Shown here: positions 1 to 8,778 of the stretch, in pieces
How the letters are laid out: each line of letters begins with the position of its first letter
Numbering within the stretch: position 1 is the first letter of the stretch
NCBI GenBank assembly: GCA_937858235.1
Contig: CALLZZ010000083.1
Location: forward strand, 1 to 10,095
Length of the DNA: 10,095 nucleotides
Source of the DNA: an uncultured Clostridia bacterium
GTDB taxonomy: Bacteria > Bacillota > Clostridia > Oscillospirales > Oscillospiraceae
Direction: 5' to 3'
Notes under the pieces: generated by a model
What the model saw: only the letters and a program-made list of their open reading frames with translations
Databases searched by the model: none
Told to the model about the DNA's origin: nothing
Made by a program: the position numbers and the translations under genes

Positions 1-125
1 CTGCTGGAATCAGTTCCGCATCGGTTACGAAGCTTGGCAAAAATGAGAATGTGAACACGGAGATATTAGAGAAAATTTGCTTGGCGCTGGAATGCGATAT
101 TAGCGATATCATGGAGATTGAATAA
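1..125 (+). CDS. XRE-family (YozG-like, Cro/C1-type) HTH regulator, C-terminal fragment
   Basis: Only the last 40 codons are present; the first complete codon is at base 3 and the TAA stop is at 123-125. The visible peptide begins AGISSASVTKLGKNENV and ends CDISDIMEIE. This fits the second half of a small Cro/C1-type DNA-binding domain of the HTH_26/YozG kind: a recognition helix around SSASVTKL, a linker, then the closing helices around EILEKICLALECDISDIM. Such proteins are usually about 65-80 residues, so roughly half is missing to the left. Known members are DNA-binding repressors or activators, and they often sit just upstream of restriction-modification operons. Lying 80 bases upstream of the helicase gene on the same strand, it is a plausible controller of this operon, which is inference. 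The family assignment is firm; the role is not. Confidence 0.85.
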   Translation, partial: AGISSASVTKLGKNENVNTEILEKICLALECDISDIMEIE

Positions 126-205
126 ACCTGTCAAAAGAAATTAAGGCATCCTTTGTACAATGATATGACGATGCGGAGTAGGCGCAACTTTGGAAGGAGA
201 ACATT
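126..205 (+). promoter_or_regulatory. Leader between regulator and helicase gene: weak -10-like box and 8-bp palindrome
   Basis: This 80-base gap contains TACAAT at 156-161, a fair -10 box, but I see no convincing -35 box 16-18 bases upstream. The perfect 8-bp palindrome TTGTACAA (153-160) overlaps the -10 box and could be an operator for the adjacent HTH protein. The gap ends with a strong Shine-Dalgarno, GGAAGGAGA at 192-200, six bases from the ATG at 206. With no good -35 box, transcription may simply read through from the regulator gene. Confidence 0.25.
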
Positions 206-3100
206 ATGAACACTGAAGAAATTCTTCATGCCAATTTAACAGATGAGCAGTACGTGGCTGTTGTAGACGAGTCGCGGCACATCCTTTGTTTGGCTTGCGC
301 CGGTTCAGGGAAATCACGGACTCTCGCTTATAAGATTGCATATCTGATTTCTAAAGGAGAAGCTCCCGAAAGCATAATTGCCTTTACGTTTACCGAAAAA
401 GCAGCCGAATCCATAAAACGCAGAGTTGCCGAGGCGCTGCGCAAATTAGGATTTACAGAGAATCTTATCGGCGCAATGTTCATTGGAACATTGGATTCCT
501 TTTGTCAAAAGTTGCTCGGCGATATAAATGCAAAATACCGGCAATATGATATTCTCGACAGAAACGGATTGATTCTCTTTGTGATGTCAAGATTTCATCA
601 AATCGGATTAAAACACGGAGAAGGTCGTTATTTTAAAGAGAACATCCTACCGCTTGCGGACGCATGGCAGACGATGAACAACGAAGATATTGATTTGGCC
701 GATATAGAACAATACGACGCAAAGTTGTTCAACCGCTTGACAAAGTTGGGAGAGATTCTTGATCATGACGGCTACATGGATTTCTCGTTTGCCATAAGGC
801 TGAGTGTGCAAGAATTAAAAAAAATAAAGAACAAAGCAAACTCATATATTGCAAAATTTAAATATCTTCTCGTCGACGAGTATCAAGACATTAATCCCAT
901 CCAAGAGGATTTCATCAAAACGCTGGCGAGCCATTTGGATATGCTGTTCGTAGTCGGCGACGACGACCAGTCGATTTATGGTTGGCGTGGCGCGAATGTC
1001 CAGAATATTTTAACTTTTAATAAACGATATTCAGAGGTGGCCGTTCATAGACTTCAGGTAAATTTTAGAAGCACGGAGGCTATCGTCGACGGCGCGAACA
1101 ACTTTGTGCAGCGAACAATAAGCCTTGTGCGATTAAGCAAAGAGATCAAATCTTACTCCGACGGCAATATTCAGGATTTACGTAAACTGTGGTTTGACGA
1201 CCGCGAAGAAGAGGCCGATTGGGTTGCTCGTCGCATCAAAAGTTTGATTGGGACAAAATATGTGGAAGGGATTAACCCAGACGGTAGCGAGAAGTGCCGC
1301 GGACTTACCTACGGTGATTTTGCCATTTTACTAAGGAGTATACATAATAGCAACGGCGATAATAGGGACAAGCAATTTGCGGACGCATTGACAAGGTATG
1401 AGATTCCATATAAGACGAGCGGAGAGGGAGGTATTTTTGACCGCCCATATGCCGTTTGCGTCCAGCAATCAATGGAGTTATTACGCGAGGCAGGTCTGCC
1501 TCGCGAGAAGGCCTTGCATTTTTTTGCATCGACCGTTTTACCCATTTTCCCCAGCGCAAACGAAAACAAATTTATCGCCGTGCTTAATAAGTGGAATCAA
1601 AATATCCACGCGCCGACTTCAGGAGTCCGTCGAAAAGTTTACCCTCAGGAGTTTCTGCACGATTTAATCGACGCTTTTAACGTGCGGAATTTTAAAGATG
1701 ATACGGCGTTGCGGGATCTTGGGTTATTTAGCAAAATCATTCTTGACGTAGAAAAGACTTATACCAGTATTGACTCTTTGTACAGATACGCTGAGATGCT
1801 TAATTTCATTGACAACATTGCAAAGAACAGTTACGAATTGGAACCGTTTGACTATATTTTTAAAGAAAATGCGGTGGACATCTCCACGATCCACAAGGTT
1901 AAAGGACTTGAGTATCCGGTAGTTTTTATCGTTGATCTAATAGCGAGTCGGTTTCCGCATAGGAATGAAACATACGGCGGCAAGCTACCGCACGAACTAA
2001 TGCTTGCGGCAATTGACCGCGGGGCATATGGAACGCGGTTGGAGGACGAGGCACGCCTTTTTTACACGGCCGTCACTCGTGCCGAAAGGGTTCTATATCT
2101 TTCGGGGAGCACACATCACTCCGATTTGAAGCGGCCTTGCAAACGCTCGGCGTTTATTGCCGAGTTTACTCATCCGAAATTGCGCGAAGATAAGACTCTC
2201 GATGATTTGGCAGAAAAAATCGAACCTCAGCCGCGCTTTGACGAAAGCGAATTTCCGACGGATTATTCATCGGTCAAGAGCTATTTGACCTGTCCGTATT
2301 CGTATAAACTCATGAATATATACGGCTATAATGCGTCGGTTCCCGAACTCTTCGGGTTTGGGAAAACGAGTCATACCATTTTGGAGCGTCTACACCAGAG
2401 ATTTAAGCATCGAGCTCCCACGGCGGAAGAGGTGACCGAAATCGTAGAGTCCACTTTTATGCTGAAACATGTTTTCCCGAGCAAAACGGGGAATCCCGGT
2501 GCATACGAACGTGCCAAAGCTCTTGTACAGAAAATTCTGACGGAATATTCGCGGCGATATGCCGCCGACTTCGGTCGCCTGCGGGAAGACGAGGCTCGCT
2601 TTGAAATTCCGGTAAAAGACGCTTTGATTACCGGTGCGATTGATTTGCTTCTACGTGAAGATCCGCAACGCGGAATCACAACGGCCGACGTTATCGACTT
2701 TAAGTCGATGGAACTTCCCAAAGACGTTCCGTTTGATTGGAGAGATATGTCGATTCAGGTGCAATTGTATTCAAAAGCGGCAAAAGAAGTTATCGGGGAA
2801 AATGTGGAGACGGGATATGTCCATACGCTGAAAGATAATAAGCGAACGGCGATACCCGTGGACAAGCAGTCCGTTGACAATGCCATTGGTGCTGTCGAAT
2901 GGGCTGTAAAAGGAATACTCAGCGATGATTTTCCCATGCGCGCTTGTCCCCAAAATTGCGGGAGTTGCGATTTCAAGGCAATGTGTGCTCAAAAACGTCA
3001 GGCATTCAAAAACACCGACATCCCTCCGCAAATTAACACTCCGAGCGGGCCGAAAACCGTCGCCGCGTTGGATATGGAAAGCGAGGGGCGCGATGAATGA
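206..3100 (+). CDS. UvrD/Rep-family ATP-dependent helicase fused to AddB/RecB-like Fe-S PD-(D/E)XK nuclease
   Basis: This 964-residue protein is an SF1A 3'-5' DNA helicase-nuclease. Helicase motifs appear in order: Walker A AGSGKS (32-37), Ia AFTFTEKAAESI (59-70), Ib GTLDSFCQ (94-101), Walker B VDEYQD (223-228), III GDDDQSIYGWRG (251-262), IV QVNFRST (284-290), V STIHKVKGLEYPVVF (560-574) and VI FYTAVTRAERV (619-629). The C-terminal third is a RecB/AddB-type nuclease: H723 in a GFGKTSHTILE segment, D813 in GAIDLL, D831-F-K833, and QVQLY at 851-855. C696 plus C918-x2-C921-x5-C927 match the 4Fe-4S 'iron staple' of AddB. At 964 residues it is shorter than AddA (about 1200) and nearer to AdnA/AdnB (about 1050-1100). 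The ATG at 206 is fixed by its Shine-Dalgarno; the stop overlaps the methyltransferase start by four bases. The biochemistry is well supported; its role in restriction is inferred from the operon. A housekeeping recombination helicase is the alternative. Confidence 0.93.
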   Translation: MNTEEILHANLTDEQYVAVVDESRHILCLACAGSGKSRTLAYKIAYLISKGEAPESIIAFTFTEKAAESIKRRVAEALRKLGFTENLIGAMFIGTLDSFCQKLLGDINAKYRQYDILDRNGLILFVMSRFHQIGLKHGEGRYFKENILPLADAWQTMNNEDIDLADIEQYDAKLFNRLTKLGEILDHDGYMDFSFAIRLSVQELKKIKNKANSYIAKFKYLLVDEYQDINPIQEDFIKTLASHLDMLFVVGDDDQSIYGWRGANVQNILTFNKRYSEVAVHRLQVNFRSTEAIVDGANNFVQRTISLVRLSKEIKSYSDGNIQDLRKLWFDDREEEADWVARRIKSLIGTKYVEGINPDGSEKCRGLTYGDFAILLRSIHNSNGDNRDKQFADALTRYEIPYKTSGEGGIFDRPYAVCVQQSMELLREAGLPREKALHFFASTVLPIFPSANENKFIAVLNKWNQNIHAPTSGVRRKVYPQEFLHDLIDAFNVRNFKDDTALRDLGLFSKIILDVEKTYTSIDSLYRYAEMLNFIDNIAKNSYELEPFDYIFKENAVDISTIHKVKGLEYPVVFIVDLIASRFPHRNETYGGKLPHELMLAAIDRGAYGTRLEDEARLFYTAVTRAERVLYLSGSTHHSDLKRPCKRSAFIAEFTHPKLREDKTLDDLAEKIEPQPRFDESEFPTDYSSVKSYLTCPYSYKLMNIYGYNASVPELFGFGKTSHTILERLHQRFKHRAPTAEEVTEIVESTFMLKHVFPSKTGNPGAYERAKALVQKILTEYSRRYAADFGRLREDEARFEIPVKDALITGAIDLLLREDPQRGITTADVIDFKSMELPKDVPFDWRDMSIQVQLYSKAAKEVIGENVETGYVHTLKDNKRTAIPVDKQSVDNAIGAVEWAVKGILSDDFPMRACPQNCGSCDFKAMCAQKRQAFKNTDIPPQINTPSGPKTVAALDMESEGRDE

Positions 3101-4251
3101 GATATAAATTCGAGGCGGTGGACATATTCTCCGGTTGCGGAGGCGTATCATGTGGGCTGGCTTTGGCAGGTTTCAAAGTAAAAGCGGCGGTCGAAATTGA
3201 CCGTAGCGCGGTTGTCACCTATCAAAACTATCCGCCTCTCAGTAAGGTTAAAGTGTTGAATGACGACATTTGCAACCTGAGTGGCGAGGATATACTAAAG
3301 GCCGCCGGGATTAAAACAGACGGCATCTATCTGCTTGCGGGTTGTCCGCCTTGTCAGAATTTTTCGCGGCAAAACCCTGAAAACAAAAACAAGCCCCTTG
3401 CGGAACGCAAGAAGCTCTTATTTGAATTTTTGAGGATTGTCGAGGAGTTGGAACCGCCGTTCATCCTAATGGAGAACGTGCCGGGTATAAAGTCAGACTA
3501 TAACAGGGAAATACTCGATGAGTTTCTCAACCGACTAAAGAAGCGGTATGTGGTCGTAGACGATATTCTAAATGCCGCCGATTACGGGGTTCCGCAGATA
3601 CGCAGGCGGTTTGTGCTACACGCCGTACGAAAAGATATCCATAGTGAATTAATCGAATGCGACTTCAAATTCGAGCTACCTAAACCGACTCATGGACGGG
3701 ATGGAAAGAATGGACTTCTTCCGTGGAAGACCGTGCGGGAAGCCATCGGCGATTTGCCGGCGATTGGGGCTGGCGAAACATACCCTGACGACGGGAGAAT
3801 ACACAACCATAAGTGTGAGAAATTAACCCCTAAAAATATTCTGCGTATGCGGATAATTCGTCAAAACGGAGGTTCCCGGACAGGATTGCCGGACAATTTG
3901 GTTTTAGATTGCCATAAAAAGAAAGACAAAAACGGAAACGTATTTTCGGGGCATAAGGATGTTTATGGAATCATGGATGCGAACAGACCTTCGCCAACCA
4001 TAACGGGAGGATGCCTCCGTTACTCAAAGGGACGATACGGGCATTATGAACAGGATAGGGCAATTTCTATCCGCGAGGCGGCTCGTTTGCAGACGTTTCC
4101 GGACGATTTCATATTTGGCGACTCGCTTACGGCGGCGGCCTTGCAAATCGGAAACGCCGTGCCGATAGACCTCGTAAGAGCAAGCGGAGCCGTGCTGAGA
4201 CAGGCGATGAAAATTATAAAGTTAAAAAGGAGCAGGGAGAAACATGGCTAA
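3097..4251 (+). CDS. DNA (cytosine-5-)-methyltransferase (Dcm-like, Type II class)
   Basis: This 384-residue enzyme transfers a methyl group from S-adenosylmethionine to C5 of cytosine within a specific site. The m5C motifs are in canonical order: I VDIFSGCGG (8-16) binds AdoMet; IV GCPPCQNFS (82-90) carries the catalytic Cys86; VI ENV (126-128); VIII QIRRR (167-171); IX RPSPTIT (297-303); X from IREAARLQTFPDDF through QIGNAVP (325-356). The stretch of about 172-295 between motifs VIII and IX is the target-recognition region; I cannot infer the site from it. The length is normal and every key residue is present, so it should be active. The ATG at 3097 overlaps the helicase TGA as ATGA, with GAGGGG at 3083-3088 as Shine-Dalgarno. 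Its own end overlaps mod by eight bases. No dedicated cognate endonuclease is adjacent; the downstream Vsr fits a partner in m5C mismatch repair. Confidence 0.96.
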   Translation: MRYKFEAVDIFSGCGGVSCGLALAGFKVKAAVEIDRSAVVTYQNYPPLSKVKVLNDDICNLSGEDILKAAGIKTDGIYLLAGCPPCQNFSRQNPENKNKPLAERKKLLFEFLRIVEELEPPFILMENVPGIKSDYNREILDEFLNRLKKRYVVVDDILNAADYGVPQIRRRFVLHAVRKDIHSELIECDFKFELPKPTHGRDGKNGLLPWKTVREAIGDLPAIGAGETYPDDGRIHNHKCEKLTPKNILRMRIIRQNGGSRTGLPDNLVLDCHKKKDKNGNVFSGHKDVYGIMDANRPSPTITGGCLRYSKGRYGHYEQDRAISIREAARLQTFPDDFIFGDSLTAAALQIGNAVPIDLVRASGAVLRQAMKIIKLKRSREKHG

Positions 4252-6145
4252 CTTTTTTGACACGTTGGTGGAAGTCCTGAAGCAGGACGCGCGTTTTTTT
4301 ACAGAGGACGGAACGCTTTTGCGCAATAAGGTCTATGAGTCCGCCCTCAATATGGACGCGGGATTGATCGGTCTGCTTCTTTCAAACGCCAATACGAAAA
4401 AACGTTTTTTTACGGAAGTAAACGGTATATATGTATTTGATAAAGTGGGCTTCGGCTGGGTGGTCAACAACCGCGAATTTTTACCGGACAGCTACACTCG
4501 CTTCAAAAACCGCATCGGCTTAATGGACAGCCACGGCAATTTGATCTCACAGTCAAACGACGTCGTCCTCTCCTTCCCCTACAAAGACTGTGTTCTTGAA
4601 GGCGGGCAGACAAAGGACGACCAGAAGCGCGACGAGATTTTCTACAACGCGACACTCGCGCCCGACGAGGTGGATCGGCTGCTCTATCCAAAAGTGCTTG
4701 TTAATGCGCGTCGGTACACCGCAAGCGGCGTTGAGGAAGGCGCGATCTTCGACGACAATGATAATCTTATTATCAAAGGGAACAATCTGCTCGTCATTAC
4801 ATCGTTACTTAAGCGCTATGAAGGCAAGATAAAGTGTATCTATATTGACCCACCATATAATCCAACAAGTCAGGCTAATACCTTCGCTTACAACAATACG
4901 TTCAATCGTTCGACTTGGTTGGTTTTTATGAAGAACCGTTTGGAGATAGCTAAGCGTCTCCTCAAAAGGGACGGTGTTCTTATTGTCGCCATCGATAAGA
5001 ACGAGCAGCCGCGTTTGCAAATTTTAATTGAGGAAATATTCCCAGACAGTGATGTGGATTGTATCACCATTGTTCACAACCCACGTGGGGCAATTGGTAC
5101 GAATTTTTCCTATACCCATGAATATGCCATCTTTGTCACACCTAAGGGGAAAAAAACGATTGGTAATCGTAAACTGAAGCCCGAAGAGATAGATTGGTCC
5201 CCCTTGCGTAACTGGGGCGGGGAATCGTTGCGTACCGATGCCAGGAATTGTTTTTATCCGATTATTATCGAGAATGAAAAAATTGTAGGTTTCGGTGACG
5301 TGAGCGCGGATGACGAACACCCTAAGCAAACAGAAAAGCATGGCAACCAGTATTTCGTTTATCCTATCGACGGAAAGGGTGTGGAGCGTAAATGGAGGTA
5401 TGCTCGTCAAACCGTGGAAAGCATCCGGGATATTCTACGCGTCAAAACTTCCAAGAACGGTTATGATATAGAAATTGGAAAAAATTATGGTACATATAAG
5501 ACTGTGTGGACGGACTCCAAATATGACGCCAGCGTAAACGGCACCCAACTTCTGAAGAGTATCTTACCTAACACACAGTTTAGCTACCCGAAGTCCATTT
5601 ATAACGTGATTGATTGCGTTTCCGCTGTTGTCGGAGAAGACAAGGAAGCAATAATTCTTGATTTCTTTGGTGGCAGCGGAACCACCGGTCACGCCGTGAT
5701 GGAGATTAACAAAGACGGCGGGCATAGACGGTTCATTTTGGTCGAGCAGATGGATTATATCAAAACAGAAACCCTGCCGAGGAATGTGGCGATTATGAAG
5801 TCGATTGCTCCCAAAGCAAGTATAGTCTACTGCGAACTCGCTAAGTGCAACCAGAATTTTGTTGATGAGACCATAGCAGCAAATACTGACACCGACTTGA
5901 CCGCTCTGCTCACGCGCGTCCTTGCCACGGGCTTTATCAGCAGTAAGGTCAACCCTGTTGCGATAACCGAAGCCTCCGCCGACTTCAAGGCACTTTCCAT
6001 TGAGGATAAGAAGCGTTTCATCTTGGAGTTGCTCGATAAAAATATGCTCTATGTGAATCTCTGCGACCTTGATGACGAGGAGTACGCTATAAGGGAAACG
6101 GACAAGGCATTTACGCGCAGTTTTTATGGATTGGAGGGCAAGTGA
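4244..6145 (+). CDS. mod: Type III restriction-modification methyltransferase subunit (Mod)
   Basis: This 633-residue protein is the modification and recognition subunit of a Type III system. Mod methylates adenine (N6) on one strand of an asymmetric site and gives the Mod-Res complex its specificity. The beta-class motif order is clear: catalytic motif IV IDPPYNPTS at 201-209, followed by the family-typical AYNNTFNRSTWLVFMKNRL, and AdoMet motif I LDFFGGSGTTGHAV at 472-485. The roughly 270 residues between them hold the target-recognition domain. The N-terminal 200 residues are the usual Mod lead-in, and the length is typical of the family. The ATG at 4244 lies inside the end of the cytosine methyltransferase gene; AAGGAG at 4227-4232 and GGGAG at 4235-4239 precede it. 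The next gene, res, starts on its stop codon. G+C falls noticeably beyond about base 4740, consistent with exchange of the recognition region. Confidence 0.95.
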   Translation: MANFFDTLVEVLKQDARFFTEDGTLLRNKVYESALNMDAGLIGLLLSNANTKKRFFTEVNGIYVFDKVGFGWVVNNREFLPDSYTRFKNRIGLMDSHGNLISQSNDVVLSFPYKDCVLEGGQTKDDQKRDEIFYNATLAPDEVDRLLYPKVLVNARRYTASGVEEGAIFDDNDNLIIKGNNLLVITSLLKRYEGKIKCIYIDPPYNPTSQANTFAYNNTFNRSTWLVFMKNRLEIAKRLLKRDGVLIVAIDKNEQPRLQILIEEIFPDSDVDCITIVHNPRGAIGTNFSYTHEYAIFVTPKGKKTIGNRKLKPEEIDWSPLRNWGGESLRTDARNCFYPIIIENEKIVGFGDVSADDEHPKQTEKHGNQYFVYPIDGKGVERKWRYARQTVESIRDILRVKTSKNGYDIEIGKNYGTYKTVWTDSKYDASVNGTQLLKSILPNTQFSYPKSIYNVIDCVSAVVGEDKEAIILDFFGGSGTTGHAVMEINKDGGHRRFILVEQMDYIKTETLPRNVAIMKSIAPKASIVYCELAKCNQNFVDETIAANTDTDLTALLTRVLATGFISSKVNPVAITEASADFKALSIEDKKRFILELLDKNMLYVNLCDLDDEEYAIRETDKAFTRSFYGLEGK

Positions 6146-6147
6146 TG
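6133..6147 (+). promoter_or_regulatory. Ribosome binding site and TGATG junction that set the res start
   Basis: GGAGGG at 6133-6138 serves the res gene. Two starts are in frame: GTG at 6142 and ATG at 6145. The Shine-Dalgarno ends only three bases before the GTG but six before the ATG, and ATG is the stronger codon. The ATG shares its A with the TGA stop of mod (TGATG at 6143-6147), the usual layout for termination-reinitiation coupling, which would help hold the Mod:Res ratio. Confidence 0.7.
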
Positions 6148-8748
6148 TTCCTCTTTCAGCAGCTGGATTCAATTCGTGATTTTGCGCCGAAAGACTACAA
6201 GGCGTTGCCGGACTATGTCGCAAATAATCTCAATCCCACCTTTGAATTACGTCCATACCAGATAGAGGCATTCCGGCACTTCATCACGTATTACGAGAGC
6301 GATAAATGTCCGTCCCCGACGCAAGTGTTGTTCCATATGGCGACGGGCAGTGGGAAGACACTCATCATGGCGGGACTGATTATTTATCTCTACAAACGCG
6401 GCTATCACAATTTTTTGTTCTTCGTGAACCTTGATAACATTGTTAAAAAGACAATGGATAACTTTTTAAACGCCGCTTCGGCAAAATATCTGTTCGCCGA
6501 GGAAATTGTTATCGACGGAGAAATTGTACGCGTTAACGAAGTGAGCAATTTCCAAGGAGCAAACCCGGACGCGATTAATATTTGCTTCACAACCACGCAG
6601 GGACTTCATTCGGATATGTGGTTCCCAAAAGAGAATTCACCGTCTTTCGACGACTTTGCCGACCGCAAAACGGTGCTGATTGCCGACGAAGCGCATCACC
6701 TCAATGTGGACACACGGCGGGGCAAAATTGACGCAACCGAAGAATCCTTGCGGCAAAGTTGGGAAACGACGGTGCGCCGGATTTTCGAAGCGAATCGTGA
6801 TAATGTTCTACTTGAATTCACGGCGACCTGTGATCTGCAGAATCCGTTTATTTTGAGCGAATATGAGAATAAAATTATCTTTGACTACCCGCTCCACAAA
6901 TTTCGCGAGGAAAAGTATTCAAAGCAGGTTAAGGCGATCCGCGCCGACATCAACCACACCGACCGCGCTTTGCAGGCTTTGATGTTCAGTCAATACCGTC
7001 TTAAGGTGTTTCAAGACCATCGGCTCTACATAAAGCCCGTGGTATTGTTCAAGGCTAAGACGATAGCCGAGAGCAAAGGGTTTGAACAGACTTTTCATGA
7101 GATGCTTCAGACTCTTTCTGGCGTGATGTTGGAGCGCATTGTGAAAGCATCACCGCTTGACGAGGTCAAGCGCATGGCGGAGTATTATGCATCCAAAGGT
7201 ATTGACTTCAACGAGCTTGCGCAGGAGCTAAAAGAGGAATTTAGCCCGGATCACTGCATTTCGGTAAACGACGACAGGGAGGCAAACGAACGCCAGATCA
7301 TCCTTAATTCGCTCGAAAGCAGAGATAACCCATATAGAGCTATTTTTGAGGTCAAGAAGTTGGACGAAGGTTGGGATGTTCTAAACCTCTTCGACATCGT
7401 GCGCCTTTACGAAACCCGCGATGCAAAAAACGGAAAGCCGGGCGCAAGCACCATTGCTGAGGCGCAGTTGATAGGGCGCGGCGCAAGATATTGCCCTTTT
7501 GTTATCAACGAGGATGACGAAAAATACAAACGTAAGTATGATGGTGACGTTGATAACCCTCTTCGCGTCTGCGAAGAATTATACTACCATTGTCAATATG
7601 ACAGCCGTTACATCGACGAGTTGAACAAAGCTCTGATTGCCACGGGTATTATGCCGGAGAGCCAGACCGAAGTGCATTATGTGCTGAAGGACTCATTCAA
7701 GCAAGATGAGATGTATAAAACCGGCATTGTGTTTTTAAACAGGCGCAAGGTGAAGAGCCGAAAGGATATTGAGGAATTATTGCCGTCCGTGCGTGATAGG
7801 GAATACACAGTGACGGTCAACACTGGCAAGACGGCCATGGACACAATGATGATGAATGCCCACACCAATACCACTGTTAAGACATTCCAATACAGAACAA
7901 CTATCGGGAAAATTTCCAAATTTAACTATTCGCTCGTTCACAAGGCCTTACGAAGAATCGACGTGTTCAAGTTTAGCATTTTGCGCGGTTATTTTCCAAA
8001 CTTGAAAACACTGCGGGAATTTATCACGGACGACGCCTATCTTGGCGGTGTGAAAATGCTCATTGAGAGTCGAAATGAAACGCCGACGCCGGAAACGCTC
8101 TTTGAAACTTGTATGATCGTTCTAACGAAAATCGGCGGCGAGATTTCCGCTATCAAGGAAACCTACGAAGGAACAACTGATTTCACGGATAAGAGATTCA
8201 GTGAAGTCTTCCGCAATAAAACGCTTCATATTACCGACCCTCACGGTGAGGGCGAGGGCATTTCGCAGGATGCCCCCACAATTCGTCCGGAATGGAAAAT
8301 CAACCTTCGAGACGCGGATTGGTTTGTTTTTAATGACAACTTCGGCACAACCGAAGAAAAAGCGTTTGTGGCATATTTCTCCACATATGTGGAAGAGTTG
8401 AAAAAAGAATATGAAAAGGTTTATCTCGTGCGAAATGAACGGCAACTTGTTTTGTATTCGTTTGATGGTGGCGAGCGGTTCGAACCGGATTACCTGATGT
8501 TCCTGCAAAAGAAGAAGTCTACAGGATACGAACAATATCAGATTTTCGTGGAGCCAAAAGGTAGCCATTTATTAGAACAGGACAGGTGGAAGGAGAAATT
8601 CCTACTTCAGATTAAAGCGCGAGGAATTCCTGAAAAAACTTTTACTGATGATACGGTATACCATGTTTGGGGTTTTCCGTTTTATAACAATCAGAGCGAA
8701 CGGATAAAAATCTTTTCTGATGCGTTTGAACGACTTATTAAAAATTAA
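6145..8748 (+). CDS. res: Type III restriction endonuclease subunit (Res), DEAH-box helicase plus PD-(D/E)XK nuclease
   Basis: Numbered from the ATG at 6145, the product has 867 residues. It is the ATP-dependent translocating and cleaving subunit that joins Mod to cut unmodified DNA some 25-27 bp from the site. SF2 motifs in order: LRPYQIEAFRHF near 36-47; Walker A ATGSGKT (66-72); DEAH (181-184); III TAT in LEFTATCD; V EVKKLDEGWDVLNLFDIVRL; VI QLIGRGAR (441-448). The C-terminal endonuclease is seen as EPDY with D782, then E803-P-K805-G in the IFVEPKGSHL strand, the Type III Res PD...ExK pattern. All catalytic residues are intact, and the length is close to the 870-1000 usual for Res. The gene starts on the mod stop codon, so the two subunits are probably made together. 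A DEAD/DEAH helicase of another system is unlikely given the adjacent Mod. Confidence 0.95.
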   Translation: MFLFQQLDSIRDFAPKDYKALPDYVANNLNPTFELRPYQIEAFRHFITYYESDKCPSPTQVLFHMATGSGKTLIMAGLIIYLYKRGYHNFLFFVNLDNIVKKTMDNFLNAASAKYLFAEEIVIDGEIVRVNEVSNFQGANPDAINICFTTTQGLHSDMWFPKENSPSFDDFADRKTVLIADEAHHLNVDTRRGKIDATEESLRQSWETTVRRIFEANRDNVLLEFTATCDLQNPFILSEYENKIIFDYPLHKFREEKYSKQVKAIRADINHTDRALQALMFSQYRLKVFQDHRLYIKPVVLFKAKTIAESKGFEQTFHEMLQTLSGVMLERIVKASPLDEVKRMAEYYASKGIDFNELAQELKEEFSPDHCISVNDDREANERQIILNSLESRDNPYRAIFEVKKLDEGWDVLNLFDIVRLYETRDAKNGKPGASTIAEAQLIGRGARYCPFVINEDDEKYKRKYDGDVDNPLRVCEELYYHCQYDSRYIDELNKALIATGIMPESQTEVHYVLKDSFKQDEMYKTGIVFLNRRKVKSRKDIEELLPSVRDREYTVTVNTGKTAMDTMMMNAHTNTTVKTFQYRTTIGKISKFNYSLVHKALRRIDVFKFSILRGYFPNLKTLREFITDDAYLGGVKMLIESRNETPTPETLFETCMIVLTKIGGEISAIKETYEGTTDFTDKRFSEVFRNKTLHITDPHGEGEGISQDAPTIRPEWKINLRDADWFVFNDNFGTTEEKAFVAYFSTYVEELKKEYEKVYLVRNERQLVLYSFDGGERFEPDYLMFLQKKKSTGYEQYQIFVEPKGSHLLEQDRWKEKFLLQIKARGIPEKTFTDDTVYHVWGFPFYNNQSERIKIFSDAFERLIKN

Positions 8749-8778
8749 TCCGGATAAGGAAAGGTAGGATTTAAAACT

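Noticed and set aside
2371..2721. Minus-strand open frame of 116 codons opposite the nuclease domain of the helicase gene
   Set aside because: The plus-strand frame here contains the conserved GAIDLL and DFK nuclease motifs; the antisense product is Arg/Ser-rich and featureless.
206..3100. Gabija GajB or DISARM helicase
   Set aside because: GajB lacks a C-terminal Fe-S PD-(D/E)XK nuclease and pairs with an OLD-family GajA, absent here. DISARM needs DrmA, DrmB and a DrmC phospholipase-D protein, none seen.
4285..4415. Two T7 runs near the 5' end of mod, as possible phase-variation tracts
   Set aside because: Seven bases is short for a contingency tract. The runs encode the similar RFFTE peptides at two places, and both frames are intact.
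6142..6144. GTG at 6142 as the res start
   Set aside because: It leaves only three bases after the GGAGGG Shine-Dalgarno, whereas the adjacent in-frame ATG at 6145 has six and is the stronger codon.
5564..6223. Long minus-strand open frame (219 codons) opposite the end of mod and start of res
   Set aside because: It lies antisense to well-supported mod and res codons and shows no recognisable domain. Such frames are expected opposite codon-biased genes.
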